Source: Persicaria tinctoria (Eukaryota; Streptophyta; Magnoliopsida; Caryophyllales; Polygonaceae). From it: 64,000 nucleotides of DNA. Both the position numbers and the translations under genes were made by a program. The notes beneath the pieces were generated by a model. That model ran no database searches. It saw nothing but the letters and a program-made list of their open reading frames with translations, and had not been told where the DNA came from. The stretch is from contig JBANSL010000009.1 in assembly GCA_037127255.1 (NCBI GenBank), forward strand, positions 31,375,475-31,439,474. The letters run 5' to 3'. Of the stretch, positions 12,150-23,933 are shown one piece after another. Positions within the stretch are counted from its first letter, which is position 1, and every line of letters starts with the position of its first letter.

Positions 12150-13335
12150 ATGGCTGGTAGAGGTTCGCCAAATCCAATTGGTCAGAGCTACGCAGATGTT
12201 GTTAATGGGGGAGGTAGAGGTCGCTAGACTTTCATCTCAATGACGCCTCCTACTCCTGGTGCTGGGAGAGGTGGCTATGGCGGATTCAATGGAATTAAAT
12301 TTGGGGATTTGAATCAAGGTGCGAATGTTGTGCACTACAATCCTTTATTCCTCTCAAAATCTGACCATCCAGGTATGCAGCTAGTCAATACAGTGTTTAA
12401 TGGCTCAAATTTTGCGAGCTGGAGTAGAGGATTTCGCATGGCTCTTGGAGCCAAAGCGAAGCTAGGTTTTATTATAGGTAGTGTTGTGAAACTGCCTGTG
12501 GATAGTGACAATTTTGAGAAAAAGAGAAAGGGCAGACTATATGGTCATGTGCTGGTTGGTAAATTCTATGGCTAGTGAAATTGTTGAAACTCTCATGTAT
12601 GTTGAATTTGCTGCTGAGTAATGGAATGAAATTAGAGAGAGATACTGTGAATCAAATGATTCTTTGATCTATTAACTTCATCATGATCTAGGCAATGTTA
12701 GGCAAGAGAACTTGTCTGTTGGAGCTTACTATGGAAAGATAAAGAAAAATTAGGATGAATCACAGCTTTTTGACGCTATTCCAAGTTGCAGTTTTGGAGG
12801 TATTGGTAATTGTTCGTGTGGTTTACTCAAGAAAATCATTGAGAGGGAAGAAGAATCAAAGGTGATGCAATTCCCGATGGGGCTCAATGATGTGTTTGAG
12901 CCACTGCGTGGAAATGTTCTCTCAAAGGATCTGATGTCAGGTCTATTGAAGGTGTTTCAAATGGCAGTCCAGTTGGAGAGATCCAGAGAAGTGACTTCAG
13001 TTATTCCAGGTGACATTACTGCGTTAGCTGTAAGCAAAATTCAGCAAGCTGAAGCTGAAGCCAATGCTGTTAAAAAATATGTTTATGGTAAACAAGGTGA
13101 TCAGATGAGGTTTGAACAGGCTAAAAGAGACTACAAGAAAGCTAAGCTTGATCGTAAGTGTGACTGCTGTAATGAGCGAGGTCATACCAAAGATTATTGT
13201 TTCAAATTAGTGGGTTATCCAAAATGGTTTAAGGGGCCAAAAGAGGATGATAAAGGTAAATCACAAGGAAAGTTTGTTGCTCAATTTGAGGTACCTCATG
13301 CTGACAGTCCATTGGATCATGGTTTCAAGAGTTAA
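12150..13335 (+). pseudogene. Copia gag, decayed
   Basis: The ATG at 12150 starts MAGRGSPNPIGQSYADVV, with an in-frame TAG at 12225-12227. The N-terminal region has the copia gag pattern NPLFLSKSDHPGMQLVNTVF then SWSRGFRMALGAKAKLGFI. The middle (12576-12860) keeps gag-like residues but has at least three stop codons. The C-terminal part has a CCHC zinc knuckle (CDCCNERGHTKDYC) followed by FKLVGYPKWFKG. The protein would package element RNA in virus-like particles. Confidence 0.85.
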
Positions 13336-13352
13336 AACCTGATCCTACAAAG

Positions 13353-16300
13353 GTGAATGCCATATACAATGAAGTTGTCAAAATGATGAAAGGGAAGGGC
13401 ATTGTGGATCATTCTGAGAGCTCTGTGAACCAAGCTATGGTTCATTTTGCAGGTACGTTCAGTGTTTACTTTCTTGTTGGAACCAATAAAGATGATAAAC
13501 ATGCTTGGCTTGTTGATTCAGGGGCAACCGACCATATTGCCTTTGATAAAGGGATATTCTCTGAGATTATTCCTTTACCTAAGTCTATTTCTTTGGGATT
13601 GCCCGATGGATCTCACATTCTAGTGAAATGGTGTGGTACTGTTGTGCTACATGATAAATTTGTGATCAGAAGTGTACTGTTTGTGCCTCAATTTTATCAC
13701 AATTTACTGTCTGTTTCTAAAGTGCTTAAAGATCAGAAGCTTATTTTCCAATTTGATGAGGCATCTTGTTGCCTACAAGACATTATAACTGAGAATTTGC
13801 TGATCAAAGGATGGGAAGAAGGAGGTATGTACATGATTCATACTTTACCTGAAAGAGATAAGCCTGGTGAATCTTTTGCTATTGATAAAGTGTTTTGTAA
13901 TAATGTAGACAAGATGCTTCTTACTCATGCCCGTCTTGGCCATATGTCTTGGTATAAAATGAAACATTTTCCTTTGTGCAAGGATGTTAAGGATTGCAAT
14001 TTCAGATGTGATATTTGTTCATTGACTAAGTTTCACAATCTTCCATTTGACAGAAGTGCCTCTTTAGCAGTTGCTCCATTTCATTTGTTGCATATGGATT
14101 TGTGGGGGCCCTATAAGACTCCTTCTATTTTTGGTGCTCGTTATTTTCTTACTATATTAGATGATCATTCCAGAACCAATTGGGTGTACTTGCTTTAGCA
14201 TAAACTGCATGTTTTGGGATGTATTACAAAATTCTTAGCACTGGTTGAAACACAGTTTCAGGTGTATGTGAGATGCATAAGGTCTGATAATGGGAATGAG
14301 TTTACCCAAAGAGGTTGTGTTGATCTGTTTGCTGCTCATGGTATTGTTCATCAAAGATCTGCTCTTGGTGTTCATGAGCAAAATGGGCGTTTTGAGAGAA
14401 AACATAGGCATTTGCTAGAAACTTCTAGAGCCATTAGATTGTATGCAAGACTGCCTATCATGTTTTGGGGTGACTGTGTGTTAGGTGCTACTTACCTAAT
14501 AAACAAAAAGCCTTCTTTTGTATTAGGTTGGAAGTCCCCATTTGAAGTTTTGTTTTATGTGTCACCTGCTTATGAGAAACTCAGGATTATTGGGTGTCTA
14601 TGTTATGCCCTGCAACCAAATGACATAAGAGACATATATACTTGGTTATGTTGCTAGAAGATGGGTGTTTTTGGGATATCCCCCTGGTCAAAAAGCTTAC
14701 AAGCTATATGATTGGGATAGAAAGGTTATGATAATTAGCAGACATGTGCAGTTTGAGGAGTCTGTTTTCCCTTTCAGAGGAGACTCCATCTCTCACAATG
14801 TTCTTATTTTTCCAAGGGATCCTCTATCTACTGAGGATGTTGGTGCACCTGATTGCATTACACCTTTTTCCCAAGCCAGAAATTGATCTAACACTGTAAT
14901 TCCTCCACAAGACCTTGGCATTCCCCCTGATAGCTCTTCTGATAATGAAAATCCTATTCCTTCAACATCTCACACTTCTCCAAATTCTCTTTCATCTCAA
15001 GGGAGCATTACTGATCCTCCTCTTCTTCCCAAGAAGACTATTCGTCCTCCTTCCAAGCTGCAGGATTACATATCTTCAGACTTTCCTACTAGACATTCTT
15101 CAGCCTCAGATGAATATGTCTCTCAATCTTTTGCATTTTTATATCTTCAGAATCTAGCACATTTATCCTCTGATTATGTTCAGTCCTTGCTGAATGTATG
15201 TGCTGTGTTTGAACCTAATAGTTATGCTAAAGCTAAAGGCATCTCTTAATGAAGAACTGCTATGTAGAATGAGATCTGAGCTTTAGAAAAGAATCACACC
15301 TGGTTTATTACTCCTCTTCCTCAAGGTAAGAAAGCCATAGGGTCAAAATGGATTTTCAAGTTCAAGTACATGCCAGATGGTTTAATTGAGAGATACAAAG
15401 TTCGATTGGTTGCAAAGGGTTATAATCAAGTGAAGGAGAGAGATTATAAAAAAACTTTCTCTCCTGTAGCAAAGCTTTCCACTGTAAGGGTTATTTTAGC
15501 ATTAACTGCTGTCAAGGGATGGGTCTTGCATCAACTTGACGTCAACAATGCATTTCTTCTTGGTTTTTTGGATGAAGAAGTGTACATGGTCCCTCTTTTA
15601 GGCTACCAGGCACCATCTGGGCATGTTTGTAAGTTGAATAGGTCCCTCTATGGACTCAAACAAGCAAGCAGACATTGGAACCATGAGTTGACTCGTTTTC
15701 TGATATAGTTGGGTTATTCTCAATCTAAGCATGACTATTCCCTTTTTGTGAAAAGGTCAGGTTCTTTCATGATTATGGCCTTTGTCTATGTTGATGACAT
15801 GCTCCTTCTTGGGAATTCTTCTGCGGATATCACTCTCACAAAGCAAGCTCTTCATTCTGCTTTTACTATAAAAGATTTAGGGGTTGCTAGATACTTCCTT
15901 GGCATGGAAATTGCTCGTTCCTCTAATGGAATTTTGTTCAACCAGAGGAAGTATATTCTAGACATCTTAAAAGATGCTCACATGGAAAATTGTAAGGGTA
16001 CTAGTTTTCCCATGCAGCATGGCACCAAATTATCTCCTCTTGAATGTGATCCTATTGATCATCCTGAAGCTTATAGAAGAATTATAGGGAGACTCCTATA
16101 TCTCACACTCACCCGACCTGATATTTCCTACACAGTGCAACAATTGAGTCAGTTCCTTCAAAATCCACTGCAACCCCATTGGAATGCTGCAATGTATCTT
16201 CTTAGATACTTGAAAGGAAGTTTCAATTTAGCCCTTTCCTTTTCTGCATCATCATCTTTCCAGTTAAAGGCCTTTAGTGATGCTGATTGGGGCAACTACC

Positions 16301-16746
16301 GAGATACTGGCAGATCCCTCACTGGGTACTGGGTTTTCTTAGGATCCTCTTTGGTTTCTTGGAAGACCAAGAAGCAAAAAGTGGTCTCCAAGTCTTCAGT
16401 TGAGAGTGAGTATAGGGCAATGTCAGCTGCAACCAGCGAACTTGTTTGGATGCAAGGTCTTCTATCTGATCTTTGTGTGGATGTCTCCCTTCCTATTTCA
16501 CTGTATTGTGATAACAAATATGCTCAGGAATTGGGGACTAATCCTTTGTTTCATTAGAGGACAAAGCATGTAAGGCTTGATGCTCATTTCATTAGGGAAA
16601 TGGTCCAACAGGGGTTCGTTTCCACTTCTCATGTTTCATCTTCACAACAACTTGCAGACGTCCTCACCAAGGCTTTAGGATCTCATCAACATCAGTTCCT
16701 GGTTTCCAAGCTTGGTCTTGTACACCCTAGTACATGCCAAGCTTGA
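13353..16746 (+). pseudogene. Copia pol: protease, integrase, reverse transcriptase, RNase H
   Basis: Domains appear in Ty1/copia order. The protease has AWLVDSGATDHI. The pre-integrase segment reads HARLGHMSWYKMKH. Integrase acidic residues are visible in LLHMDLWGPY, IRSDNGNEF and the ERKHRHLLE region. Reverse transcriptase runs from RLVAKGYNQ through [28 protein letters not shown] and the YVDDM active site. RNase H has FSDADWGN and SSVESEYRAM. Stops occur at about 14196, 14655, 15246, 15706 and 16555; the last two leave the downstream frame readable. The final TGA at 16744 overlaps the polypurine tract. No product is expected. Confidence 0.92.
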
Positions 16747-16766
16747 GGGGGGGGGGGGGGGGGGGG
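16744..16766 (+). other. Polypurine tract with a run of 20 G
   Basis: TGA followed by 20 consecutive G bases directly precedes the 3' LTR, where plus-strand priming occurs. The usual copia tract is a mixed purine run of 8-15 bases, so the pure G homopolymer is unusual and may be an expansion. Confidence 0.85.
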
Positions 16767-17026
16767 TGGATATGGAATATATGATCATAGGCCAATTGAT
16801 CATATATAACATTGTAATTCTTCCTTTCTATTAAGGGCAATTTGGTAATTTTGGCCTTAACCTCTTATGCAGCTAGTGGTGCATAAGTGTGTGATTTGGG
16901 CGCCCAAATCAGGTGGAGTTTTTAGTTGTAACCGAACAAAGTTCTAGAGCTCAATGGAAGCCCTTGTTGGTTGAGATCTCTATTATTGCTTGATTGTTCC
17001 AATTTCTACCGATTTTCTATTGTTCA
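16767..17026 (+). repeat. 3' LTR of the copia element
   Basis: It starts TGGATATGGAATATAT, ends ATTGTTCA, is 260 bp long and is homologous to 3777-4033. The host PGG exon starts immediately after it. Confidence 0.92.
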
Positions 17027-17396
17027 AAGTGGATGACACCGGTGACGGTGCAAGTGTAGTTGTGTCGTTTTGTGCTGTCAAATAGTCGTTATCTTGCCAT
17101 ACTCCATTGGGAGGATTGACGCCAGCTTGGAAAGCCATGGTAGAAATCAAGGAGGTGACAATCATAAGGATACTGCGTTGCTTTTCAATCCATTTCAAGT
17201 ACTTGCCTCTTTCCTCCTCTATTTTAACGCGTTTTGATGAGAGATTCTTTTCCCTTTTGAGTGCCAATCTTAGCTGAACATCCACATCGTTATTAATTTC
17301 TTTAGGAATATCTTCGAAGACATCCTTTGTTGTCAGGCCCTTTGAGATTAGGGAATTCTTCTTTAATCTTCTCTCGTTAAGTAGGAACTCAACCAT
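17027..17396 (-). pseudogene. Ankyrin/PGG-domain gene, exon 2 proximal part
   Basis: On the minus strand an acceptor (CATACAG) precedes ATGGTTGAG. The exon reads MVEFLLNERRLKKNSLIS, KGLTTKDVFEDIPKE, a basic K/R-rich linker, then the PGG hallmark RSILMIVTSLISTMAFQAG followed by VNPPNGVWQDN. Known proteins of this family have exactly this order: last ankyrin repeat, linker, and a first transmembrane helix with a PPGG-like motif. The exon starts in phase 0, matching the phase-0 donor at 59479. It breaks after SPVSST at the copia LTR and resumes at 3776. Confidence 0.85.
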
Positions 17397-17806
17397 CTGT
17401 ATGATATATTTAGCTAGGTTAGCCATAAAGATTTAAATGGAGGTTTTCCGACATAACCTCAATCTGCTGAACCTTTTAGAGAGTATTCTCTGACATTGGA
17501 TAGAGACCACTAGAGGAGATGCATTTGGGCTGCTGATGGATGTTTAGATTAGGGAGCGTGCTATTGTGTTCGTTTGTCCATGCTTACTTTCTGATCTTTG
17601 TTATGCATCTCTACTGGCTCCTTTTCCTATTGTGTGACCTGTTTCTTTGTGGTTCTTGTCTCATTTCATTCTTGGTCATTCGAAAACAACCTAGTAGCTA
17701 GTGGTGCTTAATCTACTAGGTTGTTGTTGTTGTTATGTATGCTACTTCAAATGAGATTTTAAAAATGATTTTTATGGTAGATGTTTTTATGATTTTTATC
17801 TTAACT

Positions 17807-17837
<31 letters not shown>

Positions 17838-17931
17838 TAATTCATTATGCTTTTCGTTGATGACTCATTCCATTCCGATCAATCATAATAGGATAATAAT
17901 TTATTGTGATGTTGATATTTAGGGTTTGTTT
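17397..17931 (-). other. Intron sequence of the ankyrin-PGG gene, no gene seen
   Basis: The stretch is single-copy-looking with a TA run at about 17807-17833. The only structured feature is the hairpin at 17685-17735, listed separately. Confidence 0.4.
17685..17735. repeat. 13-bp hairpin followed by (TTG)n
   Basis: AACAACCTAGTAG at 17685-17697 and CTACTAGGTTGTT at 17713-17725 are perfect inverted arms around a 15-nt loop, running into a TTG repeat to 17735. A TTG tail resembles some plant SINE 3' ends, but I found no RNA polymerase III boxes upstream. Confidence 0.5.
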
Positions 17932-18802
17932 TAGGGCTGTGCAAAATATCGATCGGACCGGAATCGGACCGGGACCAGACCAGAATTTACGGTCTTTAAA
18001 TCGGACCGGGACATTACGGTCTGGTCCAAGGTTCAATATATTTTAAATTCCGAGTTCCGGTCCAAACCCGAGACCATACCGAAATTTCCAGCCTGGACCA
18101 GAACCATGCTATTTAAAAAAAAAAGAACAAAGAAAAGAACAACCTAAGTCTTTCCTTCCTCTAAAACTCTCTCTCAGCCTCTCTTTTCATTCGCGGCCGT
18201 CCTCAGTGGCTCAGTCAACCCTCCTCTCTCCATCCCGATGGCGCTCCGCTCCTCAGCCGACCCTCCTCCCTCTGTCACTCCATCACTCCGTCCCTCGTGC
18301 TCGTCAGCCTTGCCATTAGGATGGGATTGCACAGATCCACTAGAGATGAAGAGAGAGGCGAGCCGTAGCCCGACTCGATGCCTATGGTTCAACCAAGTGG
18401 CCCGTTTGGAGGCAAGGAAGGGAGAAGGGATGGAAGCCCCAAATCGATTTAGAAGAAAATAAAGGATTGAGGAAGGGAGGGTGGTGGAAATCGATAAAAT
18501 GCTGGAGAGAGGGAGAGTGGTGTTTAGCACCGGCGAGGGGAGGAGATTGGTGGTGGACAGTAGAGACGACGAGGGGGGAATGAGCGGCGGCCCCAAACAA
18601 ACCCCAATCGTCTGGGAACAAATTGAAGCTTACAAAAGATGGGATGGGTTCTAGTTTTGTAAACAGTGTAAAAAAAAAACAGAAAAAAGAAAAAGAATAA
18701 TGGGGTGCAGGCCTACAGGGATAAATTCCAGTCCAAATGGTCTTTCTGGTCTAAGGACCGGAAAACCCGAGACTATATTTTCCGGTTCCAGTCCGATCCC
18801 TA
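17932..18802. mobile_element. Non-autonomous hAT-type element, 871 bp
   Basis: The ends are inverted: TAGGGCTGTGC at the left and CCGATCCCTA at the right. The flanking 8-bp duplications are GTTTGTTT (17924-17931) and GTGTGTTT (18803-18810), matching at 7 of 8 positions, as expected for hAT. Both terminal regions are rich in GGACCGG/CCGGTCC motifs. The interior (18140-18650) is more GC-rich, and its short frames match no transposase, so it may be captured or leader sequence. Confidence 0.8.
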
Positions 18803-19090
18803 GTGTGTTTGGATTTCAAATGCATTATATTTGTAATGCAAAATTATAAGGTGGTATTTGGTTAACGCAATTTTTAAGGTATTTAAATTATAGTGTTTTA
18901 GCATTTCATGATGTATTAATTATAATACAGTTATTTTATATCAATTTTTGTGATTATTTGGTTAATATATATTTGGAACTATATGGTGTCACACTGGCAC
19001 CCACACCGTTGACCCTTCTCACTGCAAAATTGGTATTTATGCATATATACAAATGATCATCATCGCTAGTACGCCACTCTAAATAATTAT
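18803..19090 (-). other. Intron sequence between transposons
   Basis: AT-rich sequence with no gene or repeat recognised. Its last nine bases, AATAATTAT, form the left target-site duplication of the large Mutator-like element. Confidence 0.4.
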
Positions 19091-19190
19091 GGGCTATTTG
19101 CACAAATATACACTTTTTTTGGCGGGTTTGCATAAATACCACTTTTTTAAAAAATTTGCAAAAATAACATATCTGATATTAGTGCAAATA
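19091..19190. repeat. Left terminal inverted repeat of the giant MULE
   Basis: It starts GGGCTATTTGCACAAATA and contains TAAATACCACTTTTTTAAAA and TTTGCAAAAATAAC. The complement of the right end starts GAGGAAATTGTACTAAATAC and contains AAATACCACCTTTTC and TTTGCAAAAATGA, clearly homologous but diverged. Confidence 0.75.
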
Positions 19191-19239
19191 GGATGGGAAA
19201 ATTGCTTAGCCGGTTGCAGGTTGTCCCAAGGAGGGGGGG

Positions 19240-19318
<79 letters not shown>
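19240..19318. repeat. (GA)n microsatellite
   Basis: About 80 bp of nearly pure GA, interrupted once by GCGA at 19258, lie upstream of the MULE transposase gene. GAGA tracts are common in plant promoters and 5' UTRs. Confidence 0.95.
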
Positions 19319-19320
<2 letters not shown>

Positions 19321-19614
19321 GACATCGGATTAGGTGGGGGATTTTGGCGCCAAAATTGGAGAGAGAGAGGAGGTGAGGTGATGGGAAAGGCTTTCCCTCC
19401 ATTTTTAAAGTCTAATAGGAGAGGAGGAGAGAGGCCATCATTTTCGGTATTCCCGTGGAAAAGAGAGCTGGAGAAGAAGGCCACCATTGGAGAAGAACCC
19501 ATCCGCATTAAGGTCCAGTTGGTGAGCACGTGTCGGGCTCTTTATTCGTTCGTGTCAATGTTTGTAAACTTCCGTGTCACAGAGATATCTGAGAAACCCT
19601 AATTCTCAGTTGCA

Positions 19615-22590
19615 ATGGGTAGGCTTCTCTTCTATTTCTCCTCATGTTTCGTGAAGAGTAGATACCCATTAACAATGGTGCTGATCCGAGTTTTAAATTG
19701 CAGGGCAAAACGCCAAAGTTTTTGTCACTCTCAACTTCAATGGGTGTTGGTTGTTCGATTGTGCGGGGTGGGTGTATTATGGTGGAATAGAGCGAAAGAA
19801 TGTGATAATTGAAGAGGGCATCGACTTCGCCTCTCTGACTCAACTGTTGAGGGTCAAGGTCGACCATGATTGTTCATGTGAAGATTGGCGGTTGTCTTAC
19901 ATGCCAAAGGGGGAAGAAGCGGGTCATCCGATAACGATAGGTGATGATGACGACCTTGAGGCTTTTAAGTTTCTCAACTCGAAGTCTGGGGAACATCCAT
20001 GGCCCATGGCGATATATGTTGGTCCAGTGGTGAAAGAGAGCCTTCAAGTACCACAACCCGGCGTCGGGGAAGAATGCTTGAGTGGGCCTCGTAACTCTCA
20101 AAAGGTTGACGAGCTGGAGGCAAAAGGTAAGCCACAACCAAACCCTATGGTTGTAGATGTGGGGTTATATGGTGGAGGATGGGTCAGCCAGTCAATAGGG
20201 ACGAGCACCGATATAAGGGTGAAAAACAATGTGGAAACGAGGTTTGGAAGGGGTGACAAAGATATATGTGAGAGTGACAAAGGTACGGGTCCGGAGGTGA
20301 TCCTCTTGGATGAGGTCGTAGGGAAGAGGCAGGATCACGTTACTGAAATGGGTTTTGGAACTGGTGACAGACGTATTTTTGAAGGTGACAAGGGTAAATG
20401 TCTAGAGTCGAACCACATGGATGAGGTGATAGGGAAGAGACAGGAGGACGATACAGAGAGCGGGTTTGGAACTGGTGAAAAGCTTAAGAGTGTAGGTGAC
20501 AAGGGTAAAGGTCCGGAAATGATCCAGTTGGGTGGGGTGATAGGGAAGAGCCAAGAGCACGCATGTGACATAGGGTCTGGAACTGGTGACATGGATATTC
20601 TTGAGGGTGACAGGTGTGATGCTCTAGATGTTATCCACTTGGGTGACACGGACTCCTCCCCAGATGACACGGAAAAATGTGAAGGTGACAAGTATAAAGG
20701 GGTGGATCTCATAGCCATTAGCAGTGAGGAGGAGGAGGAGGAGGAGGAGGACTTCGATTCCGGAGTGAAGATGGAAGAAGATTGTTCATATTATTATGAC
20801 TGGGAGGATTATGAGGAAGACCCGGGTATGAGGGTTTTGACGGAGTGGGACGAAGTTGAGGAGGAGGTGATTAGGGAACTTGAAGATCGGGTTCCTAGGT
20901 CCAGCACATCTCCACCGTCGATGGAGAACATAGAAGCTATGTTGGACAAAGCAACGCCTCGGACCCAGGAACCACGACGGAAGCTGACAGAAATTTCGGA
21001 GGGACAAATTTTCGCCTCGAAGGTAGAATTTAGTTGCGACCACGTAAGTGTTAATTTAGTTGCGAACATCTATTTCTGTCACGCAACATTATTCCCCATG
21101 TCACATCACGTAACTCACCATGACACCATTATATGCAGGTTCACCGGGACTCGAAAGGACCTCGTTCCCGAGCAAGTCCAGAAAATGACGAAGTCCGAGT
21201 ATGGAGTATCGTGTAGCTACTGGAAGGCACGACTAACAGCGAGGGAGGTGAAGCACGGGACAGACGAAAACAGCTACCGAGATATTATTCCATACTTGCA
21301 CATGTTGGAGCAGACTAACCCCGGGACATATACTAAGTTAGAGGTGGACGCATCCCAATGATTCAAGTACGCCTTTATTAGCTTCGGGGTATGGCACAAG
21401 GCGATTCCCTACCTTCGAAAGGTAATACCCCATGTCGGTACTATAATATTGCATGTCACCTAACATACATAACCATGTCACCTAACCAGCTGGTGTCGAT
21501 ATCCATGTCCAGGTGATTTCAGTTGATGGGAGTATCCTGAAAGGGAAGTTCAGGGGCACGCTTCTATTTGCCACAACCCAAGATGCAGACCACAGTGTAT
21601 ACCCGATCGCTTTAGCGATTGTCGATGGTGAGAATCACGGGTCATGGAGCTTCTTCTTCAAGAACATGCTACATGTCGTCGAGGATACACCGGAATTAAT
21701 GTTTGTCTCTGATCGGCATCTTAGTATCGTCAAAGATTTGAGGAACAACTATGTGTTTTCCAAGCAAGGGGCCTGCCAATGACATCTATTTCAGAATGTC
21801 AGGGTTAAGTACAAGGGGGTGACGGGCCTGCACACATTGTACTTAAAGGTGGTGAAGGCGTACACGAGGGCAGAGTTCGAGAAGCACTTTGCTGATTTTT
21901 GCGCTCAGGCACCCGCTGCGGGCCAATACCTGAAAGAGGGTGGATTCCAGAATTGGGCCCGGGCATACTTCTTGGGGATGCGCTACAACATATTGACGAC
22001 GAACAACTCCGAGTGTCTGAATTCGGTGTTCAAGGAGCCCCGCGACCTACCCATCACAGCCCTGATTGATGTTGTCATCGAAACAATATCCAAGTGGTTT
22101 TACGAGCGACGGGAAAAAAACACCAAATCGGCGTCGACGGTTAGCGATTACGTTCAAGGTGAGCTGCAAACGAGCTATTCATTGGCAACATTCATGGATG
22201 TCAGAGCCCTCAGCGCACACGAGTACACTGGTCGCAGAGGCTCCGCTACCTGGGTTGTGAACCTGTGTGCCCGGACCTGCACATGCAAGCGGTTCGAAAT
22301 TGACCAGTTTCCGTGCTAGCAATTTCTTCTCTCTCGTGAATGACTTCTACAAAGTCGCAGCATGGAAGGCGTGTTACGAGAATTTTCTATATCCGGTTCT
22401 TCCAAGAGGAGATTGGCGAATCCCCTCAGCCATGTCCAGCACGGTGTGTCTCCCCCCGGACGTGAAGCGATGCCCTGGTCACCCTAAGACTTGTCGATAC
22501 CCATCTCAGGGAGAATTTAGCCGTTCAAGCGCCGTCGTTCTTAGATGTGTTCATCCATTGGTGGTCCAACGCCTTACCTCAACAACTGGG
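19615..22590 (+). pseudogene. MuDR-type transposase of the giant MULE, decayed
   Basis: A tiny exon (ATGG, 19615-19618) is followed by an intron to 19703. Exon 2 begins GQNAKVFVTLNFNGCW, the N-terminal module of plant MULE transposases (VYYGGIERKNVII). A linker with four 37-residue repeats and an acidic run follows. Next are SEYGVSCSYWKARLTARE, the DDE core (VISVDGSILKGKFRGTLLFA; FVSDRHLSIVKDL), TTNNSECLNSVFKEPRD, WFYERRE and a SWIM zinc finger (CTCKRFEIDQFPC). Stops at 21359-21361 (TGA), 21780-21782 (TGA where W is expected before HLFQNV) and 22317-22319 (TAG) break it. Introns hold TGTCAC-type motifs. Confidence 0.88.
20234..20677 (+). repeat. Four tandem 111-bp repeats in the transposase linker
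   Basis: Units start at 20234, 20345, 20456 and 20567, each coding 37 residues. Recurring residues are GFGTGD, EGDKGK, a VI/LDEV stretch and IGKRQE. The period is exactly a multiple of three, so the frame is kept. The DNA contains GGTGACA(A/G), close to the motif scattered in the element's introns. Confidence 0.88.
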
Positions 22591-23933
22591 TAGTCTTTTG
22601 CATTTGCCGTATCGAGTCAGTGGTTGGACCATTCTCTGTCTATGTTATTTTTTGAACGGGCTACGTATTTGGTAGTGTAATTAGGCTGTTTGTACATATG
22701 ACAAACTGTAAGTAGGCTGCTGTACTTTTGGGAAGGGTTTCCATACTACAGTTAAGTGGTGAAGAACTTCGTAGTACTTTTGGGGATGGTTTCAGAAAAA
22801 ACCCTGTCACCCTATTTGTATTCCCGTGTCAACTAGAAGGGGTTATCATGTCACAGCTTTCAATTTCATGGTAGACATTTCGGTGGTTGAAGCTATGATA
22901 ATGAATTCACCAATGCATTGACACTTATTTGACAACATGTTTACATTCCTGAGTGGTTGTGGTAGTGATGTTAGGAATTCACCCTTGTGAACATATTGAA
23001 ATCACCTTTATGACAATGTTGAAGGGGTTATTATGTAAGGTGACACGGGATTGTAAGTTGGGTGACACGGGTGATTTCCTGACAACTTATAACCAAAGTT
23101 TCGACAATAATAACTTAGTCAACCAGTGGTCAAAGATAGACCAACTTTTGGCCAAACTTGCATAAATAGCACAATGGGGGATAATTTGGAAAAATTAACC
23201 CTTTCCCATTTATGTCGAAAAAGTTGCCCGTAACTGAAAAACAAAAAGAAAACAAAAAAGAATACTTTCGGGTGAGTTGACACGCGTCCCGGATATCACC
23301 CCACACTCTCTTTCTGTATTCATCGGGACTCCATCTCTAAATTTCCATAACTCAAAACCGTTCGAAAGGGGGAGGAAGAAGAGACGTCGGTGACGAGGAA
23401 TAACGGGTCGAAGAAGAGACTGCTGGGAACTGTCGGATAAGAGAACAACGCCGGGAGGAAATGCAGAAGGTACGCCCCCTCTCTCTGTTGTCCGTTATCT
23501 TCGAATCTGAGGTTCGGGATGGGTGGATGGAACAACCTACTATGTTGGTAAGGGATTCAACGTTAAGGAGCACGGTTTTGGGGATTGTGGAGGTGGTTGC
23601 GAATGAAGGACAAGGAGCCGGGTTTTGGGGATTGGATAGGGAAAACCCGCGCTTAGGGTTTAGTACGCCCGAAGAGGATGGCTACGGTGGGGGTCGAAAT
23701 AGGGAATGGGGTAGATTAGGGGTTTGATTGGGAATGGGCGAGATTTGGGGTTCCATTAATTTGAAATTCAGATTTGGGGAGTTGATGTGGAATTTATGTC
23801 GTCAGTGGTTTAGGAACGTTCTGACATTTATGACATGGGTTTACAAATTGAGTAACATGGGTTTACAAAGGTAGTGACATTGAATATAAAATTTCTCGAT
23901 AATGTATTGTTGCTCTTAAACTGCAGGAAACAA
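22591..23933 (+). other. Spacer between transposase and first Ulp1 gene
   Basis: Contains the end of the transposase region, several GTGACACGGG motifs (23040-23075) and a partial relative of the 240-bp repeat at about 23035-23105. The region 23320-23930 probably holds the promoter and 5' leader of the next gene; the acceptor CTGCAG lies just before its ATG. No other gene is supported. Confidence 0.4.

Larger units (their letters stand above)
3777..17026 (+). mobile_element. Ty1/copia LTR retrotransposon, decayed, split by a CACTA element
   Basis: Two similar LTRs (3777-4033 and 16767-17026) flank a primer site, gag, protease, integrase, reverse transcriptase, RNase H and polypurine tract in copia order. 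Without the CACTA insertion it is about 5.3 kb. The LTRs differ by roughly 17 substitutions and a 3-bp indel by eye (near 6-7%), so the insertion is old. Every coding segment carries stop codons. It lies in a PGG-domain exon in the opposite orientation. The 5-bp flanks match at only 3 of 5 positions (CAAAT versus CACTT on the minus strand). Confidence 0.93.

Noticed and set aside
17685..17735. SINE 3' end
   Set aside because: The TTG tail and hairpin are suggestive, but no A or B box was found upstream.
18174..18596. Protein-coding gene inside the first hAT element
   Set aside because: The frame is proline/serine-rich, overlaps frames on both strands, has no start context and resembles no transposase.
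23130..23210. A second right end for the MULE after the transposase gene (TTTGGCCAAACTTGCATAAAT)
   Set aside because: Similarity to the left end is weak and no copy of AATAATTAT follows, whereas the 40266 end has a perfect duplication.
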